Source: Kibdelosporangium sp040675465 (lineage in GTDB: Bacteria > Actinomycetota > Actinomycetes > Mycobacteriales > Pseudonocardiaceae). From it: a stretch of 64,000 nucleotides of DNA. Of the stretch, positions 42,856 through 51,492 are shown piece by piece. How positions within the stretch are numbered: position 1 is the first letter of the stretch; every line of letters starts with the position of its first letter. The position numbers and the translations under genes are program-made. The notes beneath the pieces were generated by a model, which was not told where the DNA came from, ran no database searches, and was given only the letters and a program-made list of their open reading frames with translations. Where the stretch lies: NCBI RefSeq assembly GCF_040675465.1, contig NZ_JBFAPA010000003.1:124001-188000 (forward strand). Direction: 5' to 3'.

Positions 42856-43659
42856 TCAATTTCGCGCTAACGGCCTAACTGAGCCCACTTCCAGCCCAAG
42901 AAAACGCCTGGCCAGACGGTGGAAGGAGGCCGCCGAACCGGTGGCGAGGAACTCGTGTCGCGCGTCGCCGGGTGTGTCGCGCAGCAGCTCGTTCTCCGTC
43001 AGCACACGGACCACGTCTTTCGCCGTTTCCTCAGCACTGGACACAAGCGTGACACCGTCTCCCATCACGATCTGCAGCACCCCCGTCAACAACGGGTAGT
43101 GCGTGCAGCCGAGCACGAGCGTGTCAACTTCCGCGCGCTGCAACGGTTCCAGGTAACTCTGTGCCAGGCCAAGGATCTGGCGTCCCGACGTGACCCCACG
43201 CTCGACGAACTCGGCGAACTTCGGGCACGCCACCGCGGTCACCGTCACGTCCCGGGCCGCCGCGAACGCGTCCTGGTAGGCCCCGGACCGGATCGTGCCA
43301 ACGGTTCCGATGACCCCGATGCGCCCGCTCCGGGTGGTCGCCACGGCTCGTCGCACGGCGGGCAGGACGACCTCCACGACCGGGATCGGATAGCGCTCGC
43401 GTGCGTCCCGCAGAACCGCCGCGGACGCTGTGTTGCAAGCGATCACGAGCATCTTGACGCCGCTGTCGGCGAGCTCGTCCATGACCTCCAGCGCCCGCGC
43501 CCGCATCTCCGCGATCGGCAACGGGCCGTACGGCGACCGCTCTGTGTCGCCGACATAACGGAGTTGTTCGCCGGGCAGCTGGTCGCGGATGGCGCGGGCC
43601 ACGGTCAGGCCGCCGACCCCGGAGTCGAAGATCCCGATCGGCGCTTCGGTGGAACTCAA
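42856..43659 (-). CDS. murI: Glutamate racemase
   Basis: The 267-residue enzyme makes D-glutamate for peptidoglycan. The two catalytic cysteines appear in VIACNTASAA and LGCTHYPLL, with the N-terminal IGIFDSGVGGLTV and YVGDTERSPYG segments. The start is TTG 43659, overlapping the rhomboid stop by two bases. The order rhomboid-murI-MBL hydrolase-rph-rdgB reproduces M. tuberculosis Rv1337-Rv1341. Confidence 0.95.
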   Translation of the reverse strand: MSSTEAPIGIFDSGVGGLTVARAIRDQLPGEQLRYVGDTERSPYGPLPIAEMRARALEVMDELADSGVKMLVIACNTASAAVLRDARERYPIPVVEVVLPAVRRAVATTRSGRIGVIGTVGTIRSGAYQDAFAAARDVTVTAVACPKFAEFVERGVTSGRQILGLAQSYLEPLQRAEVDTLVLGCTHYPLLTGVLQIVMGDGVTLVSSAEETAKDVVRVLTENELLRDTPGDARHEFLATGSAASFHRLARRFLGLEVGSVRPLARN

Positions 43660-44309
43660 GCGGGCAGCTCCGGTGTGGTGGGTGTCGCGGGTATCGGCTT
43701 CTTGTCCCTGGACGCCCGCGCGGTCAGCCACGCGGTGAGCACCCCGGCGAGGGCCCCGAACAGGTGACCCTGCCAGGAGATCCCGGGGTTGCCCGGCAGC
43801 ACGCCAAGCAGGGTGCTGCCCCAGTACAGGAACAGTACGACAGCCACCGCGAGCTGCTTGAGGCTGCGGTTGAAGATCCCCCGGACCAGCAGGAACGCCA
43901 GCCAGCCGAACGCGACCCCGGACGCGCCGACAGTTGTGGCCCCGGACGGTCCGGTCAGCCACACACCGAGCCCGCTGACCAGCCAGATCGTCACGGTCAC
44001 CGCGATCCACTGGCCCAGCCCGCCCGCCATCGCCAGGAAGCCGAACACCAGCACCGGCAGCGTGTTGCTGATCAGGTGGTCCCAGCCGGCGTGCAGCAGC
44101 GGGGCCCAGATCACCCCGTCGAGGCCGGACCAGCTGCGGGACTGGATCCCCCAGCTGTCGAGGTGCACCGGCAGCGCCACGTCGATCAGCTCGATCAGGT
44201 ACAGCAGCGCGGTGAAGCCCACGACCACCAGTGCCGCCTGTTTCGGGTTGGGCGGCACCACCCGGTTCACCGGGCCGGGGTCGACGGGCTTGGCAGGCAA
44301 AGTGGTCAC
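43656..44309 (-). CDS. Rhomboid-family intramembrane serine protease
   Basis: The 217-residue polytopic protein has six predicted helices. The catalytic serine lies in VGASGVAFGW and the histidine in WQGHLFGALAG; the helix-2 element HLISN is also present. It cleaves transmembrane segments inside the bilayer. GTG 44309 is chosen as the start because the frame beyond it has no coding character. It is upstream of murI and translationally coupled to it. Confidence 0.92.
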   Translation of the reverse strand: MTTLPAKPVDPGPVNRVVPPNPKQAALVVVGFTALLYLIELIDVALPVHLDSWGIQSRSWSGLDGVIWAPLLHAGWDHLISNTLPVLVFGFLAMAGGLGQWIAVTVTIWLVSGLGVWLTGPSGATTVGASGVAFGWLAFLLVRGIFNRSLKQLAVAVVLFLYWGSTLLGVLPGNPGISWQGHLFGALAGVLTAWLTARASRDKKPIPATPTTPELPA

Positions 44310-44400
44310 AGCACCGAGGCTACGTGCCACGCGGCCCGGTCGAATCGGGAAAAACCCTGGTCTTTGGTAAAGCGCGACCAGGGTGACACCATCTCGGGTC

Positions 44401-45258
44401 GTGAAGGAAGCCTTCGAAGTCGCGATCGAATCGACAGCTTCGCTCGGTGAGGGACCGACCTGGGACGCGCGCACGTCCACGCTGCTGTGGGTGGACATCC
44501 TCGCGCCGGCGGTGCACCGGTGGAGCCCGTCGACCGGCGTGAACGAGACCACGCCGGCCCCGCAGCACGTCGGCGCCGCCAAACCCCGGGCCAACGGCGG
44601 TCTGGTGCTCAACCTGCGCGACGGGATCGGCATCGTCGACCCGTCGGGTGAGCAGAAGTGGCTCGTGTGGTGGGCGCGCGACGAGGTCAGGGGCAACGAC
44701 GCGGCCGTGGACGCGGCGGGGCGGCTGTGGGCGGGCACCATGCGTTACGACACCGCGGACGGCGGTGGCTGGCTGGCGCGGGTCGAACCGGACGGCCACG
44801 CGAAGGTCATCCTGGAGAAAACGACCATCAGCAACGGGATCGGCTGGAGCCCGGACAACACGCTGATGTACTTCGCGGACACGCCCACCGGCGTCATCGA
44901 CGTGTTCGACTACGACCTCGACAGCGGGGAGCCCACGTCACGGCGGTTGTTCGCGGACGTCGACGGCTCGCCAGACGGCCTCTGCGTGGACGCTGACGGC
45001 TGCGTGTGGGTCGCCTTGTGGGGAGCCGGACAGGTGCGCCGCTACACGCCAGACGGCCGTCTGGACCGCACTGTGACGGTCCCCGCGGCACACACCACAG
45101 CCTGCTGCTTCGGTGGCGCCGGTCTGACCGACCTGTACATCACGACGGCACGTACGGGCCTGTCCGAGCGGGAGCTGGAGACGCAGCCGCTGTCCGGGTC
45201 GGTGTTCGTGCTCCCCGACGTCGGCATGGGCCTGCCCAGCACGGTCTTCCAGGGCTGA
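44401..45258 (+). CDS. SMP-30/gluconolactonase-family hydrolase
   Basis: The 285-residue six-bladed propeller has the family marks LGEGPTWD (metal-binding Glu), RGNDAAVDAAGRLWAGTM, TISNGIGWSPDN and SPDGLCVDADGCVWVALWG with the catalytic aspartate. Members open sugar or other lactones using a divalent metal. It lies on the plus strand, inserted between the rhomboid and cysM genes of an otherwise conserved minus-strand block, so it is a lineage-specific addition. GTG 44401 or 44383 starts it. Confidence 0.88.
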   Translation: MKEAFEVAIESTASLGEGPTWDARTSTLLWVDILAPAVHRWSPSTGVNETTPAPQHVGAAKPRANGGLVLNLRDGIGIVDPSGEQKWLVWWARDEVRGNDAAVDAAGRLWAGTMRYDTADGGGWLARVEPDGHAKVILEKTTISNGIGWSPDNTLMYFADTPTGVIDVFDYDLDSGEPTSRRLFADVDGSPDGLCVDADGCVWVALWGAGQVRRYTPDGRLDRTVTVPAAHTTACCFGGAGLTDLYITTARTGLSERELETQPLSGSVFVLPDVGMGLPSTVFQG

Positions 45259-45266
45259 GAACGCCG

Positions 45267-45300
45267 TCGTGAGTGGGTCGGGGCGCTGACCCACTCACGA
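45267..45300. terminator. Bidirectional terminator between SMP-30 gene and cysM
   Basis: A perfect 13-base-pair stem joins 45267-45279 and 45288-45300 with an eight-base G-rich loop, located between two converging stops. Confidence 0.8.
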
Positions 45301-45303
45301 GGG

Positions 45304-46254
45304 TCAGGCCCAGAGGTGGCCGTCGAGGCGTTCGGCGGCCTCGTCGAGGGAACCGCTGTAGGCGCCGGTCGACAGGTACTTCCAGCCGCCGTCGGCCACG
45401 ATGAACACGACGTCGGCCTCGGTGCCGTTGGTGGCCGCCTTCTCCGCCGCGGCCAGCGCCGCGTGCAGGATCGCCCCAGTGGAGATGCCCGCGAAGATGC
45501 CCTCGGTCTCCAGCAGCTGCCGGGTGCGCCGCAGGGCGTCGTACGAGCCGACCGAGTAGCGCCCGGTCAGCACGGACGGGTCGTACAGCTCCGGCACGAA
45601 CCCCTCGTCGAGGTTGCGCAGGCCGTAGACCAGCTCCCCGTACCGGGGCTCGGCCGCGATGATCTGCACGCCCGGCTTGTGCTCGCGCAGGTACCGGCCG
45701 ACGCCCACGAGCGTGCCCGTGGTGCCCAGGCCGGCCACGAAGTGCGTCACCGACGGCAGGTCCCGCAGGATCTCCGGGCCGGTGCCCTCGTAGTGCGCGC
45801 GGACGTTGTCCTCGTTGCCGTACTGGTAGAGCATCACCCAGTCGGTGTTCTGCTTGGCCAGCTCCTTGGCCCGCGCGACGGCCTGGTTCGAGCCGCCCGC
45901 GGCCGGCGAGAACACGATCCGGGCGCCGTAGGCCTGCAGCAGCTGACGGCGTTCCTCGGAGGTGTTCTCCGGCATCACGCAGACCAGGCCGTAGCCCTTG
46001 AGCTTGGCCGCCATGGCCAGCGCGATCCCGGTGTTGCCGCTGGTCGGCTCCAGGATCGTGCAGCCGGGGGTGAGGCGGCCGTCACGCTCGGCCGCCTCGA
46101 TCATCTTCAGCGCGGGCCGGTCCTTGACCGACCCGGTCGGGTTGCGGTCCTCCAGCTTGGCCCACAGCCGCACGCCGTCACCGGGCGAGAGCCGGGGCAG
46201 CCCCACCAGCGGGGTGTCGCCGAGGGCGTCCAGCAGCGAGTCGTAGCGGGCCAC
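45304..46254 (-). CDS. cysM: O-phosphoserine-dependent cysteine synthase
   Basis: The 316-residue PLP enzyme uses O-phosphoserine and the thiocarboxylated carrier CysO to build cysteine, as shown for the mycobacterial orthologue. The PLP lysine is in PTGSVKDRPALKM, with EPTSGNTGIALA, VAGLGTTGTLVG and ISTGA phosphate-binding motifs. It starts with GTG 46254, five bases after the cysO stop. The order mec-cysO-cysM matches M. tuberculosis Rv1334-Rv1336. Confidence 0.95.
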   Translation of the reverse strand: MARYDSLLDALGDTPLVGLPRLSPGDGVRLWAKLEDRNPTGSVKDRPALKMIEAAERDGRLTPGCTILEPTSGNTGIALAMAAKLKGYGLVCVMPENTSEERRQLLQAYGARIVFSPAAGGSNQAVARAKELAKQNTDWVMLYQYGNEDNVRAHYEGTGPEILRDLPSVTHFVAGLGTTGTLVGVGRYLREHKPGVQIIAAEPRYGELVYGLRNLDEGFVPELYDPSVLTGRYSVGSYDALRRTRQLLETEGIFAGISTGAILHAALAAAEKAATNGTEADVVFIVADGGWKYLSTGAYSGSLDEAAERLDGHLWA

Positions 46255-46259
46255 GTGCC

Positions 46260-46532
46260 TCAGCCGCCGGCGACCGCGGGCAGGATCGTCACCGTGTCGC
46301 CGTCGGACACCTTGGCCTCCAGGCCGCCGGCGAACCGCACGTCCTCGTCGTTGACGTAGACGTTGACGAACCGGTGCAGCGAGCCCTCCTTGACCAGGCG
46401 GGTCTTCAGGCCGCCGTGCCGGGCCTCCAGGTCGTCGATGACCTCGGCGACGGTGGCGCCGGACGCCTCGACGGCCTTCTGGCCACCGGTGTGCGTGCGC
46501 AGGATGGTGGGGATGGAAACGGTCACAGCCAT
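46260..46532 (-). CDS. cysO: Sulfur carrier protein CysO
   Basis: The 90-residue ubiquitin-like (MoaD-fold) carrier ends in the required Gly-Gly (PAVAGG), where the thiocarboxylate forms. ATG 46532 lies six bases behind GGAGG. It donates sulfur to CysM; the cysteine adduct is then cut off by Mec. Confidence 0.95.
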   Translation of the reverse strand: MAVTVSIPTILRTHTGGQKAVEASGATVAEVIDDLEARHGGLKTRLVKEGSLHRFVNVYVNDEDVRFAGGLEAKVSDGDTVTILPAVAGG

Positions 46533-46574
46533 GGCAAACCTCCGTGATGACAACGTTGCGGTGCTCAGGAACGC

Positions 46575-47030
46575 TCAGCCGCGGTCGGGGACGTCGTCCG
46601 CGCCGGTGTGCGAGAACAGGTAGGACTCGACGACCTCGACGGGTTCCTCGGTCACCACACCGTCCAGGATGCGGTAGGACCGCAGCTCGGTCTCGTCGGC
46701 GTGCCGGGTGGACACCAGCACGTAGTGCGCGTCCGGCTCCTGGGCCAGCTGGATGTCCGTGCGCGACGGGTAGGCCTCGGTCGCGGTGTGCGAGTGGTAG
46801 ATCACCACCGGCTCCTCGCCGTTGGCGTCCATCTCCCGCTTGAGCCGGATCTGCTCCATCGAGTCGAACTGGTAGAACGTCGGCGACCGCGCCGCGTTGG
46901 TCATCGGCACGAACCGCTCGGGCAGCCGCGTGTCCTCCGGGCCGGCGATCACCCCACACGCCTCGTCCGGGTGGTCTCGCCTGGCGTGGGCGACGATCTC
47001 GTCCACGAGGTCTCGGCGGATCTGCAACAC
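46575..47030 (-). CDS. mec: JAMM metalloprotease that releases cysteine from CysO
   Basis: The 151-residue JAB1/MPN+ enzyme carries DEACGVI (Glu), and HSHTATEAYPSRTD, which gives the His-x-His-x10-Asp zinc site. It hydrolyses the CysO-cysteine adduct in the O-phosphoserine pathway. GTG 47030 is the start, with GGATGGAG upstream. Confidence 0.95.
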   Translation of the reverse strand: MLQIRRDLVDEIVAHARRDHPDEACGVIAGPEDTRLPERFVPMTNAARSPTFYQFDSMEQIRLKREMDANGEEPVVIYHSHTATEAYPSRTDIQLAQEPDAHYVLVSTRHADETELRSYRILDGVVTEEPVEVVESYLFSHTGADDVPDRG

Positions 47031-47095
47031 GGCTCCATCCTAAGGGCTGGGTGGGGCACTCCCATCTCGTGAGATGAACCACGCGGACGGGGTGT

Positions 47096-47539
47096 TCATT
47101 CCTGCCAGGTGGGTTGCTGCCTCAGCCACGCCGATGACATGTCGTCCTGCAGCATCAGGCACTCGTCCAGGACGCGTTGGATGGCCGGATCGGCGGGGTG
47201 CGCCTGCAGGAACCGCGCGAGCTGGGCGAGGGCGACGAACAGGGCGTCGAAGTCCTCCTGGGCCGTGCCGTCCAGCCGGCCCCAGATCCGCAGGGCGTGC
47301 TGGACGGACCGGAGCACCTCGGCGCGCATCCCCTGGGTGTGCGCCCGCCGGAATTCCTCGGCGATGGTGGCGTCGGCCGAGACCGGCGAGAACAGGTGGG
47401 TCACTCCGCCGAGGGTGACCCGTCCCAGCCGTGTGGGTGTCCGCACGCCGCGCAGGCTCGCCTCGAAGATCACCATCGCCTGCCGGATCTGCGAGTGGTA
47501 CCTGAATCCCGCCGACCAGGCGTGCCGTGTGTCCGTCAT
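47096..47539 (-). CDS. Unknown protein coupled to a second ClpS-like gene
   Basis: The 147-residue protein contains SAGFRYHSQIRQAMVIFEASLRG, a small beta-like centre (GRVTLGGVTHLFSP) and a helical second half ending QDDMSSAWLRQQPTWQE. I recognise no domain, signal or metal site. Its ATG overlaps the stop of the ClpS-like gene by four bases, and it is the last gene of the clpS-aosR-peptidase operon, 66 bases before mec. The strict coupling suggests it works with the ClpS-like protein, for instance as substrate or partner (inference). Confidence 0.75.
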   Translation of the reverse strand: MTDTRHAWSAGFRYHSQIRQAMVIFEASLRGVRTPTRLGRVTLGGVTHLFSPVSADATIAEEFRRAHTQGMRAEVLRSVQHALRIWGRLDGTAQEDFDALFVALAQLARFLQAHPADPAIQRVLDECLMLQDDMSSAWLRQQPTWQE

Positions 47540-47763
47540 GCCGGAGCCACCTCCACGCGGAGGCCGAACACCTGCATGCGGGCGGCGACGACCCCGGTCT
47601 CCTGCTGGTCGGCGATCACCGGCACCTGTGCGAACCCCTCGCGGCCAACCTGGTGGGTCAGGTCCACGGCCTGCGCCAGGGTCAGCCCGACCACCCGGTG
47701 CAGCACGAACGTCATGGTCGCGCCCGTGTTCATGTCGTCGTCCCACAGGACGATCCGCCACAT
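47536..47763 (-). CDS. Second ClpS-like adaptor with altered pocket
   Basis: The 75-residue protein aligns by eye with ClpS: WRIVLWDDDMNTGATMTFVLHRVVGL followed by AQAVDLTHQVGREGFAQV and ARMQVFGLRVEV. In classical ClpS the N-degron pocket has Asn-Asp and a histidine in VHxxG; here these read Asp-Asp-Asp and VGREG, so the histidine is missing. The N-terminal extension that ClpS threads into ClpA/ClpC is also very short. Its start overlaps the peptidase stop and its stop overlaps the next start. It may bind different substrates or no N-degron at all. Confidence 0.78.
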   Translation of the reverse strand: MWRIVLWDDDMNTGATMTFVLHRVVGLTLAQAVDLTHQVGREGFAQVPVIADQQETGVVAARMQVFGLRVEVAPA

Positions 47764-48704
47764 CACGACCAGATCTCCCGGTAGGAGGGCAGACCCGCGG
47801 CTGTCTTCGCGGCGAGCAGGCCGTGGACCATCGCGCGGGCGAAGGTGTCGGCGGCCGCGGTGCACAGCGTGTCGAGGGTCTGGGGGCGGGGTTCGGCCAG
47901 GTCACGGGTGCCGGTGGCGAGGGCGAAGATGGTGTCGCCGTCGAACATGGAGTGCGCCGGGCGGACAGCCCGCGCGAGGCCGTCGTGGGCGGCGACGGCG
48001 AGACGACGTGCTTCGGCCTTGGACAGGCGGGCGTCCACGGCGACCACGCCGATGGTCGTGTTCAGGCGGCGGCGCGGGATGTTGGGCAGCTCCGCGGGGC
48101 GGTGCGGCCACGGGCCGAACTCGCCGTCGACCTCGAAGTCCGCGGCAAACGGAACACCGCTCCGGGCATCCACGGCCTCACCGATGGCGTTGGCGACCGC
48201 CAAAGCGCCCACGGTGTACTCGCCGACGGTCGTGCTCGCGGTCCCGAGGCCGCCCTTCAACGAGCCCAGCCGCGCCCCGGAACCCGCGCCGACGCTCCCC
48301 TGCGGCACATTCTCGGAAGCCGCTTCGCAGGCCAGGTAACCGAAGTCGGCGGTCGGCCGGTGGCCCCATTCGTTGGCGGGCAGGTCGAACAGCACGGCCG
48401 CGGGCACGATCGGCACGACCTGGTGGTCCTGCTCCCCCACCGGCAGCCCGCGTTTGTGCTCCTCCAGCCACCGCATCACACCGTCGGCCGCAGCCAGCCC
48501 GTACGCGCTCCCGCCGGTCAAGCACACGGCATCGACTTGGGAGACCAGGTTCTCCGGCAACAACGAGTCGGTCTCACGCGTGCCCGGCGCGCCACCACGG
48601 CAGTCAACGGCACCCACAGTCCCCGGCGGGGCGAGGACGACCGTGGTCCCGGTGTTCCACTGTGAATGGTGGCCGACCAGGACCCCGGGAACGGCGGTGA
48701 TCAT
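47763..48704 (-). CDS. P1-family (DmpA/NylC-like) self-processing peptidase
   Basis: The 313-residue N-terminal-nucleophile hydrolase contains GAPGTRETDSL, LTGGSAYGLAAADGV, the segment GAGSGARLGSLKGGLGTAS and the cleavage site region LNTTIGVVAVDARLSK, where the threonine becomes the nucleophile after self-cleavage. The orthologue in M. tuberculosis is Rv1333. Its ATG overlaps the aosR stop and its stop touches the ClpS-like start. Confidence 0.9.
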   Translation of the reverse strand: MITAVPGVLVGHHSQWNTGTTVVLAPPGTVGAVDCRGGAPGTRETDSLLPENLVSQVDAVCLTGGSAYGLAAADGVMRWLEEHKRGLPVGEQDHQVVPIVPAAVLFDLPANEWGHRPTADFGYLACEAASENVPQGSVGAGSGARLGSLKGGLGTASTTVGEYTVGALAVANAIGEAVDARSGVPFAADFEVDGEFGPWPHRPAELPNIPRRRLNTTIGVVAVDARLSKAEARRLAVAAHDGLARAVRPAHSMFDGDTIFALATGTRDLAEPRPQTLDTLCTAAADTFARAMVHGLLAAKTAAGLPSYREIWS

Positions 48705-49261
48705 GCGGCCGACAACGCGTGCACCAGCTCTTCCTGCACCAGGGTGAGCCAGTGGTACACGGGCAGGTGGCCGCTGCGGGGGTCGTCGTCCGGCAGCTCG
48801 TCGGGCATGTCGTCGTCGACGTCCAGCGCGGTCCCCAGGGCCAGGCGGACGTCGTTCAACGCGGACAACCACGCGTCGGCCTGTTCCATGTCGAGCCGCA
48901 CCTGGCCGCCTTCGGGCGGGCACGTCTCGAGCACGATCGCGGCCACGCCGGTCTTCTGCTCCAGCAACGCCGGCTCGTGCAACGACCGCAGCGCCGCCGC
49001 GGAGTCCAGCGCCTCCTTGGTCGGGTTGTCGTCGTCCAGCCGGTGGAAGTCGGGCAGCAGGCGGGACAGGATCGGGTCGTCCGGGGAGGTGGACGGGCCG
49101 GTGCGGATCCCGGTCAGCTCGGCCAGCTCGTCCTGCGGCGCCTCGTCCGACCGCGCCAGCAGCATGTCGTTGACCTGGCTGACCATCGCCCGCAGGACGG
49201 CGGCCTCCTGCCGCTCCATCTCGGTGACGATCAGCTCGCCCTCACGGCGCCAAGGGTTCAA
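48701..49261 (-). CDS. aosR: DUF2017 protein, AosR-type redox-responsive regulator
   Basis: The 186-residue protein shows the DUF2017 pattern (EMERQEAAVLRAMVSQVNDML, RLLPDFHRLDDDNPTKEAL, WLSALNDVRLALGTALDV, VYHWLTLVQEELVHAL). By position after clpS it matches Rv1332 (AosR), reported to sense oxidation and to activate the mec-cysO-cysM genes. Only one cysteine (ETCPPEGG) is visible here, so the mycobacterial disulfide switch may not be conserved. Starts at TTG 49261, overlapping the clpS stop. Confidence 0.88.
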   Translation of the reverse strand: MNPWRREGELIVTEMERQEAAVLRAMVSQVNDMLLARSDEAPQDELAELTGIRTGPSTSPDDPILSRLLPDFHRLDDDNPTKEALDSAAALRSLHEPALLEQKTGVAAIVLETCPPEGGQVRLDMEQADAWLSALNDVRLALGTALDVDDDMPDELPDDDPRSGHLPVYHWLTLVQEELVHALSAA

Positions 49262-49545
49262 GAGTCGCGCTCCATCGTGGCCCACAGGCCGGCCGCGTGC
49301 AGGCGGGCCACGTCCGCCTCCACCTTGTCCTTGTCGCCTGAGGACACCACGGCCTTGCCCTTGTGGTGCACGTCGAGCATGAGCTTGGTGGCTTTGTCGC
49401 GGGAGTAGCCGAAGAGCTTCTGGAACACGTAGGTGACGTAGGACATCAGGTTGACCGGGTCGTTCCAGACGATCGTCTGCCACGGCTTGTCCTCAGCACC
49501 CAGCTCGGCCCCGTGTGTGCTCCCCAGCTCGACTGGCGTGGTCAT
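49258..49545 (-). CDS. clpS: Clp protease adaptor ClpS
   Basis: The 95-residue N-recognin delivers proteins with destabilising N-terminal residues to the ClpC/ClpP protease. It has the pocket residues WNDPVNLMSYVTYVFQ and the conserved VHHKG histidine, and a 20-residue flexible N-terminus. It heads the operon with aosR. Confidence 0.95.
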   Translation of the reverse strand: MTTPVELGSTHGAELGAEDKPWQTIVWNDPVNLMSYVTYVFQKLFGYSRDKATKLMLDVHHKGKAVVSSGDKDKVEADVARLHAAGLWATMERDS

Positions 49546-49616
49546 AGCTCAATGGTGGCATGCTCCCTGCCAGGCGGGTGATCGACCTTTGACGCCGCGC
49601 CATAGGCTCACCTCTC

Positions 49617-50912
49617 ATGAACGAACGCGGTGCGAGCACGGCGCTGCTCACCGACCACTACGAGCTGACGATGCTGGCCGGGGCGCTGGCCGACGGCACG
49701 GCGGAGCGGCCCTGTGTCTTCGAGGTGTTCGCCCGGAGGCTGCCCGACGGCCGGCGGTACGGCCTGGTCGGCGGCACGCAGCGGGTGCTGGACACGATCG
49801 CGCGGTTCCAGTTCGGCGAGGCCGAGCTGGCCCGGCTGAGCGAGTCGGACGTGGTCGACCGGGCCACTTTGGACTGGCTGGCGTCGTACAAGTTCACCGG
49901 GGACGTCGACGGCTACCCCGAGGGCGAGCTGTACTTCCCGGGGTCGCCGATCCTGACCGTGCGCGGCACGTTCGCTCAGGCGGTGGTCCTGGAGACGGTC
50001 GTGTTGTCGATCCTCAACCACGACAGCGCGATCCTGTCGGCCGCGGCCCGGATGGTGAGCGCGGCCAACGGCCGGCCGATCATCGAGATGGGTTCGCGCC
50101 GGACACACGAGAGCGCGGCGGTCGACAGCGCCCGCGCGGCCTACATCGCCGGGTTCGCGACGACCTCGAACCTCGAGGCGGGCCGGACGTACGACATTCC
50201 TACGGCGGGGACGTGCGCGCACGCGTTCACGTTGCTGCACGACGATGAGCGAGCGGCGTTCCAGGCGCAGATCGACGCACTCGGCGTGGGCACGACATTG
50301 TTGGTGGACACCTACGACATCACCAACGGGATCAACACGGCCATCGAGGTGGCCGGGCCATCGCTGGGTGCGATCCGGATCGACTCGGGTGACGTGGGCG
50401 TGCTGGCCCGGCACGCACGTGAGCAGCTGGACTCGTTGGGCGCCAAGGACACCCGGATCGTGGTGTCGGGCGACCTGGACGAGTACGCGATCGCCGCACT
50501 GCGCGCCGAACCGGTGGACGCCTATGGCGTGGGGACATCGCTCGTCACCGGATCGGGTGCACCCACCGCCGGGATGGTGTACAAGCTGGTCGAGGTGGCC
50601 GGCCGGCCGGTGGCGAAACGCAGTTCCCACAAGGAGTCCCGCGGCGGGCGCAAGGGCGCGATGCGGCGGCACAAGCCGACCGGCACCGCGCTGGAAGAGG
50701 TCGTGTACCAGCCGGACAAGCAGTGGCCGCAGATGAGCGACGACGACCGCGATCTGCAAGTCCCGTTCCTGCGCGGTGGACAGCCGGTGGCCGACCCGCC
50801 CACCCTGGAACAGTGCCGCAAGCGGGTGAAGCGAGGGCTGGTGAGCCTGCCCTGGGAGGGCTTGAAGCTGTCGCACGGCGAACCGGCGATCCCCACAGTG
50901 TTCATAGACTGA
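49617..50912 (+). CDS. pncB: Nicotinate phosphoribosyltransferase
   Basis: The 431-residue enzyme converts nicotinate and PRPP to nicotinate mononucleotide for NAD salvage. Typical segments are LLTDHYELTMLAGAL, FEVFARRLP, FPGSPILTV, the active-site EMGSRRTHESAAV, and IRIDSGDVGVLAR, VSGDLDEYAI, YGVGTSLVTG in the phosphoribosyl site. It is divergent from clpS and 10 bases upstream of pncA. Confidence 0.96.
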   Translation: MNERGASTALLTDHYELTMLAGALADGTAERPCVFEVFARRLPDGRRYGLVGGTQRVLDTIARFQFGEAELARLSESDVVDRATLDWLASYKFTGDVDGYPEGELYFPGSPILTVRGTFAQAVVLETVVLSILNHDSAILSAAARMVSAANGRPIIEMGSRRTHESAAVDSARAAYIAGFATTSNLEAGRTYDIPTAGTCAHAFTLLHDDERAAFQAQIDALGVGTTLLVDTYDITNGINTAIEVAGPSLGAIRIDSGDVGVLARHAREQLDSLGAKDTRIVVSGDLDEYAIAALRAEPVDAYGVGTSLVTGSGAPTAGMVYKLVEVAGRPVAKRSSHKESRGGRKGAMRRHKPTGTALEEVVYQPDKQWPQMSDDDRDLQVPFLRGGQPVADPPTLEQCRKRVKRGLVSLPWEGLKLSHGEPAIPTVFID

Positions 50913-50922
50913 AGGAGTCCTG

Positions 50923-51492
50923 ATGGCACGCGCGCTGATCGTGGTGGACGTACAGAACGACTTCTGTGAAGGCGGCTCGCTCCCGGTGACGGGCGGCGCC
51001 GCTGTGGCCGCGGCGATCAGCGACCACATCAAGTCGAGCGCCTACGACGCCGTGGTCGCCACCCGCGACTACCACATCGACCCCGGCGACCACTTCAGCG
51101 CGACCCCCGACTACGTGGACACCTGGCCGGTGCACTGCGTCGCGGGCACGCCGGGGGCCTCGTTCCACCCGGAGCTGGACGTGACCGGGATCCAGGCGGT
51201 GTTCTCCAAGGGCGCGCACGCGGCGGCTTACTCGGGGTTCGAGGGGTTCGCCGGGGACGGCAGTTCGTTGGCCGACTGGTTGCGGGCGCGGGACATCACC
51301 GAGGTCGACGTCGTCGGGATCGCCACCGACCACTGCGTGCGCGCCACCGCCCTCGACGCGACCCAGGCCGGCCTCTCCACGCGCGTCCTGCTCAACCTCA
51401 CCGCGGGCGTCGCACCGTCCACAGTGGAGTCCGCGTTGGGTCAGCTCCGCGACGCCGGCGCCGACCTCATCGGCGACCCCCACGTCGGCTGA
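50923..51492 (+). CDS. pncA: Nicotinamidase
   Basis: The 189-residue isochorismatase-fold enzyme hydrolyses nicotinamide to nicotinate, the substrate of PncB. The catalytic triad appears as Asp in VDVQNDF, Lys in FSKGAHAAAYSGF and Cys in IATDHCVRAT; metal ligands lie in DYHIDPGDHF. AAGGAG stands eight bases before the ATG. Pyrazinamide activation is a property of mycobacterial homologues. Confidence 0.95.
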   Translation: MARALIVVDVQNDFCEGGSLPVTGGAAVAAAISDHIKSSAYDAVVATRDYHIDPGDHFSATPDYVDTWPVHCVAGTPGASFHPELDVTGIQAVFSKGAHAAAYSGFEGFAGDGSSLADWLRARDITEVDVVGIATDHCVRATALDATQAGLSTRVLLNLTAGVAPSTVESALGQLRDAGADLIGDPHVG

